Under the pieces are notes generated by a model, which was not told where the DNA came from, did no database searches, and saw only the letters and a program-made list of their open reading frames with translations. The position numbers were made by a program, and so were the translations under genes. This document shows, piece by piece, positions 62,945-64,000 of a stretch of DNA of 64,000 bases; positions within the stretch are counted from its first letter, which is position 1, and each line of letters opens with the position of its first letter. The DNA comes from an uncultured Candidatus Melainabacteria bacterium (GTDB taxonomy: Bacteria > Cyanobacteriota > Vampirovibrionia > Gastranaerophilales > Gastranaerophilaceae): NCBI GenBank assembly GCA_934754655.1, contig CAKVIC010000007.1, positions 1 to 64,000 on the forward strand. Direction: 5' to 3'.

Positions 62945-63793
62945 TTATGCCATATCTAAACGCTTTTTTTCTTGTATCATATTATCATAAATCCATTCTG
63001 GAATAAAGTTTTTACCCAAAATAATTTGCCCATTCATAATATTTGGCGCGTGAAAATCAGAGCCACCTGTAACAATCAAACCCAAATTTTCAGCCATTGA
63101 AGAAAAATATTCAACTATAGCAGGCGAATGTTTTCTATGATAAGCTTCAATACCTCGCAAGCCACAATTCATAAGCTCTTTTATCAATTTTTCAGCAATA
63201 TCAATATCATAAGGGTGAGCGATTACAGGAATTCCACCTGCATCATAGATTACTTCTACTGCATCAAAAGGCGAGACAGTTTTACGTTCAACATAAACCG
63301 GAGAATCACGGTGAATGTATTTGCTGTATGCTTCCATAATGTTACTAGTGCCACCAGCATTTGTTATGGCTTTAGCTATATGAGGTCGTCCAATACTACC
63401 ACCTTCTGCAACCATATTTTTTACATCCTCAAAGGTTATTTTTATACCTTCTTTTTTAGCCAACAATGACAAAATTTCTTTTGTTTGTTTTATTCGGGCT
63501 TGTTGCTGAACTTTTAATAAATTTTTAAAATCATTTTTAGTTACATCCGGAAAATATCCTAAAATATGCACTTCATAATCTTTGTATAAAGTATTTACCT
63601 CAATACCTTGTATCAATTTCATGTCAACATCTTTTGTTGCAAGATAATTTTTAGCAACATTATAGGACAAAATATTATCATGATCAGTTAAAGAAATCGC
63701 TTTTAATCCGGCTTCCAAAGCTAAATCAACAATTTTTTCTGGAGAAAAAACTCCATCTGAATAATTAGTGTGAATATGAAAATCACCTTTCAT
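62945..63793 (-). CDS. PHP-domain phosphoesterase (TrpH/YciV-like)
   Basis: 282 residues. Metal-binding PHP motifs: DFHIHTNYSDG (His6, His8), LTDHDN, GIEVNT, IAHPYD, GSDFHAPN. The family TrpH/YciV (RNase AM) removes 5' nucleotides from short RNAs or dephosphorylates nucleoside 3',5'-bisphosphates. It is the first complete gene of the run; the upstream partial gene ends 15 bp earlier. CAGGGGG lies before its ATG. Confidence 0.9.
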   Translation of the reverse strand: MKGDFHIHTNYSDGVFSPEKIVDLALEAGLKAISLTDHDNILSYNVAKNYLATKDVDMKLIQGIEVNTLYKDYEVHILGYFPDVTKNDFKNLLKVQQQARIKQTKEILSLLAKKEGIKITFEDVKNMVAEGGSIGRPHIAKAITNAGGTSNIMEAYSKYIHRDSPVYVERKTVSPFDAVEVIYDAGGIPVIAHPYDIDIAEKLIKELMNCGLRGIEAYHRKHSPAIVEYFSSMAENLGLIVTGGSDFHAPNIMNGQIILGKNFIPEWIYDNMIQEKKRLDMA

Positions 63794-63808
63794 TCCACAC
63801 CCCCTGAA

Positions 63809-64000
63809 TCAATCGCCAGTGTCAATGACTGCCTCCTTTTTCATTTCATTATTATTTACTATTAAATTAATTCTATTTATAGATATAGCTTTTGTGCTAT
63901 CAATAAGCACTTCTACACCGTTTATTTGAGCCTCTTCGCCACTTGCGACTTCATATCTGTCAGGCAAGCTTGTTGCTAAACGTTTTTGAGAGGTTGAAAA
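63809..64000 (-). CDS. Hypothetical protein, C-terminal end (partial, 5' end outside window)
   Basis: A reverse-strand frame open to the window edge ends with TGA at 63809-63811 (63 codons). The peptide includes KRLATSLPDRYEVASGEEA, INGVEVLIDSTKAISINRI and ends KEAVIDTGD, with alternating strand-like segments. No family is recognised from this fragment. The gene leads into the PHP gene, so it is likely part of the same operon. Confidence 0.6.
   Translation of the reverse strand, partial: FSTSQKRLATSLPDRYEVASGEEAQINGVEVLIDSTKAISINRINLIVNNNEMKKEAVIDTGD

Noticed and set aside
1..64000. tRNA or rRNA genes
   Set aside because: No cloverleaf with TTCRANNC-type arms or rRNA-like sequence was noticed when reading the intergenic regions; a covariance-model scan would settle it.

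Overview
The window is a 64 kb piece of a very AT-rich bacterial chromosome using the standard code. It comes from a flagellated, fermentative, Gram-negative-type cell: FlhA, a flagellin C-terminus, TonB-C and AsmA-like envelope proteins, nucleotide-sugar and glycosyltransferase genes, and ADP-forming acetyl-CoA synthetase. The gene style suggests a gut 'Candidatus Gastranaerophilales'/Melainabacteria-type organism (non-photosynthetic Cyanobacteriota). The clues are pilin-like proteins with A/FTLxE or G/YTxxE leaders, many NarL-type regulators and the general family content. That assignment is inference; no rRNA or other decisive taxonomic marker lies in the window.

Layout. 1-8 kb: end of a flagellin gene, a reverse-strand signalling group (PC4/p15 protein, sensor-less histidine kinase, REC/GGDEF-like/REC protein), a pseudopilin, and a forward group (REC-PAS-kinase, NarL regulator, unknown protein, ABC permease). 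8-25 kb: housekeeping genes (nif3, coaBC, prmA, valS, pheA, pgi, era) mixed with flhA, a PilZ protein, a possible papain-like cysteine-protease protein and a SEC-C protein. 25-42.4 kb: a surface-sugar island. manC is followed by a forward run of nonulosonic (pseudaminic-type) acid genes (pseB, pseC, aldo/keto reductase, two SDRs, CMP-sugar synthetase, TIM barrel, ATP-grasp, pseI). That run ends in a scar where fragments of two lost genes are joined. A decayed reverse-strand glycerol-phosphate/capsule block follows, with a duplicated acetyltransferase-tagD pair and tagF and capsule-gene remnants, and then intact glycosyltransferases. 42.5-45 kb: GIY-YIG nuclease, about 115-bp palindromic repeats around a lineage-specific gene, and a near-perfect flagellar sigma-28 promoter driving an unnamed 479-residue protein. 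45-64 kb: lysC, nifU-nifS-mscS-AsmA-like cluster, rplJ-rplL with a leader attenuator, malQ, ADP-forming acetyl-CoA synthetase, LOG protein, second pseudopilin and a PHP phosphoesterase.

How it fits together. Flagellin, flhA, the sigma-28-type promoter and the pseudaminic-acid genes suggest a glycosylated flagellum, as in Campylobacter and Helicobacter; the physical link is only co-occurrence in the window. Known PseG and PseH are not seen, and several genes in the island are broken, so the final sugar may be non-standard or the locus may be degrading. The clearest candidates for undescribed biology are the sigma-28-driven secreted-type protein (44937-46376), the unusual nonulosonate gene set and its deletion scar, the putative cysteine protease (20957-22381), and GGCGCAAAAA-arm palindromes, one of which lies inside a coding sequence.
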